NCBI RefSeq assembly: GCF_905220415.1
Contig: NC_059556.1
Coordinates: 1,810,501 to 1,874,500 of the forward strand
DNA from: Colias croceus
Taxonomy: Eukaryota; Arthropoda; Insecta; Lepidoptera; Pieridae
DNA length: 64,000 nt
Reading direction: 5' to 3'
Positions 63,658-64,000 of the stretch are shown here, in pieces; position 1 is the first letter of the stretch, and the number at the start of each line of letters is the position of its first letter. The position numbers and the translations under genes were made by a program. The notes beneath the pieces are model-generated. The model did no database searches, was not told where the DNA came from, and was given only the letters and a program-made list of their open reading frames with translations.

Positions 63658-63772
63658 GATGGTACTGACATAAAATTAAGCAAAACGCGAGCCGCAATGC
63701 GTGTTTGTATGCGGTTTTGCGTTTTCAGCTATTCCTGTGCTGCTCGCGTTTAACCGCAGTGCGTGCTAAGCC

Positions 63773-64000
63773 TCAGAAGTAGAAGAAAAGCTGGCTTCGT
63801 GTTTACATTTAATGGAGAAAAATGGATTTGGCTTAACCAAAAAAGAGGTTTTAGAGATGGTGGGTGAATACGTTAGTATTAATGAGTTATCGACACCTTT
63901 TAAAAACAATACTCCCGGAGAAGCTTGGTTTCAAGGTTTTAAAACCAGGCACAATTTATCAGTCAAAAAGGCACAGGCTGTGGAATATACAAGAAAGATA
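63773..64000 (+). pseudogene. pogo-superfamily transposase, continuation to window end
   Basis: Right after the TCA duplication the frame reads SEVEEKLASCLHLMEKNGFG, LTKKEVLEMVGEYVSINELS, TPFKNNTPGEAWFQGFKTRH, NLSVKKAQAVEYTRK: the CENP-B-type HTH that follows the psq domain in the 48-kb element, to which it is about two-thirds identical by eye. It runs out of the window before the nuclease. Confidence 0.8.

Larger units (their letters stand above)
60555..63772 (-). mobile_element. Harbinger element with two interlocked genes, TCA duplication
   Basis: Ends GGCTTAGCACGCACTGCGGT and its complement ACCGCAGTGCGTGCTAAGCC, flanked by TCA at 60552-60554 and 63773-63775 (3-bp duplications are the rule for PIF/Harbinger). 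Subterminal words with 'AAACCGCA' / 'TTTAACCGCA' recur near both ends. It carries a transposase (minus) and a MADF-BESS protein (plus), both with open spliced frames, and a Lep1-like Helitron. Length 3218 bp. Target: the psq/CENP-B linker of a pogo gene. Confidence 0.95.

Overview
The window reads as eukaryotic, AT-rich insect heterochromatin-like DNA, most probably from a moth or butterfly. The grounds are three short Helitron-type repeats with the lepidopteran Lep1 layout (5' TC, 3' CTAG, inserted between A and T), a deletion derivative with Trichoplusia-type piggyBac ends, and an insect errantivirus-like env/LTR remnant. Coding pieces have introns with GT/AG borders. I found no host housekeeping gene, rRNA, tRNA or CRISPR array: almost every recognisable coding stretch belongs to a transposable element (TE).

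Layout. 1-10 kb: Harbinger, LINE and pogo scraps, then a minus-strand TE gene split by a MITE and by a 1.3 kb piggyBac derivative with TTAA duplications, then hAT and Helitron helicase remnants. 10.9-15.1 kb: a P-element (THAP) transposase in six exons whose catalytic middle is deleted, followed by foldbacks and MITEs. 17-22 kb: an unnamed DDE-like gene (minus), Merlin, two Harbinger-like genes and a mariner gene split by one of them. 23-26 kb: MADF-BESS remnant and a hAT element with inverted ends. 26-31 kb: a two-gene Harbinger element (Myb/SANT-like gene, plus; transposase, minus) whose intron holds a complete piggyBac with TTAA duplications. 31-37 kb: broken mariner, P, hAT, long-spacer Tc1-type and Harbinger pieces. 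37-39 kb: a piggyBac deletion derivative with IFP2-like ends and a nearly perfect 173-bp-arm palindrome. 41.7-44.4 kb: a well-preserved DD41D mariner-type element with long inverted repeats and a TA duplication, sitting in a piggyBac pseudogene and itself carrying a pogo-type MITE. 44.7-52 kb: hAT remnant, env-like remnant, and a 5 kb pogo-superfamily element with an open 796-codon transposase inserted at TA in the LTR. 52-60 kb: MADF-BESS, LINE ORF1-like, long-spacer Tc1-type, LINE reverse transcriptase, piggyBac and pogo remnants. 60.5-63.8 kb: a 3.2 kb Harbinger element with a TCA duplication, inserted in another pogo gene that runs off the window.

The most striking item is this last Harbinger element: its MADF-BESS gene (plus) and its transposase gene (minus) are interlocked, each carrying the other's second exon inside its own intron. 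Both spliced reading frames are open, so this may be a recently active two-component element. Three other elements also look comparatively young: the pogo (46555-51540), the DD41D mariner (41682-44378) and the piggyBac at 27108-29454, although the last has a damaged transposase.
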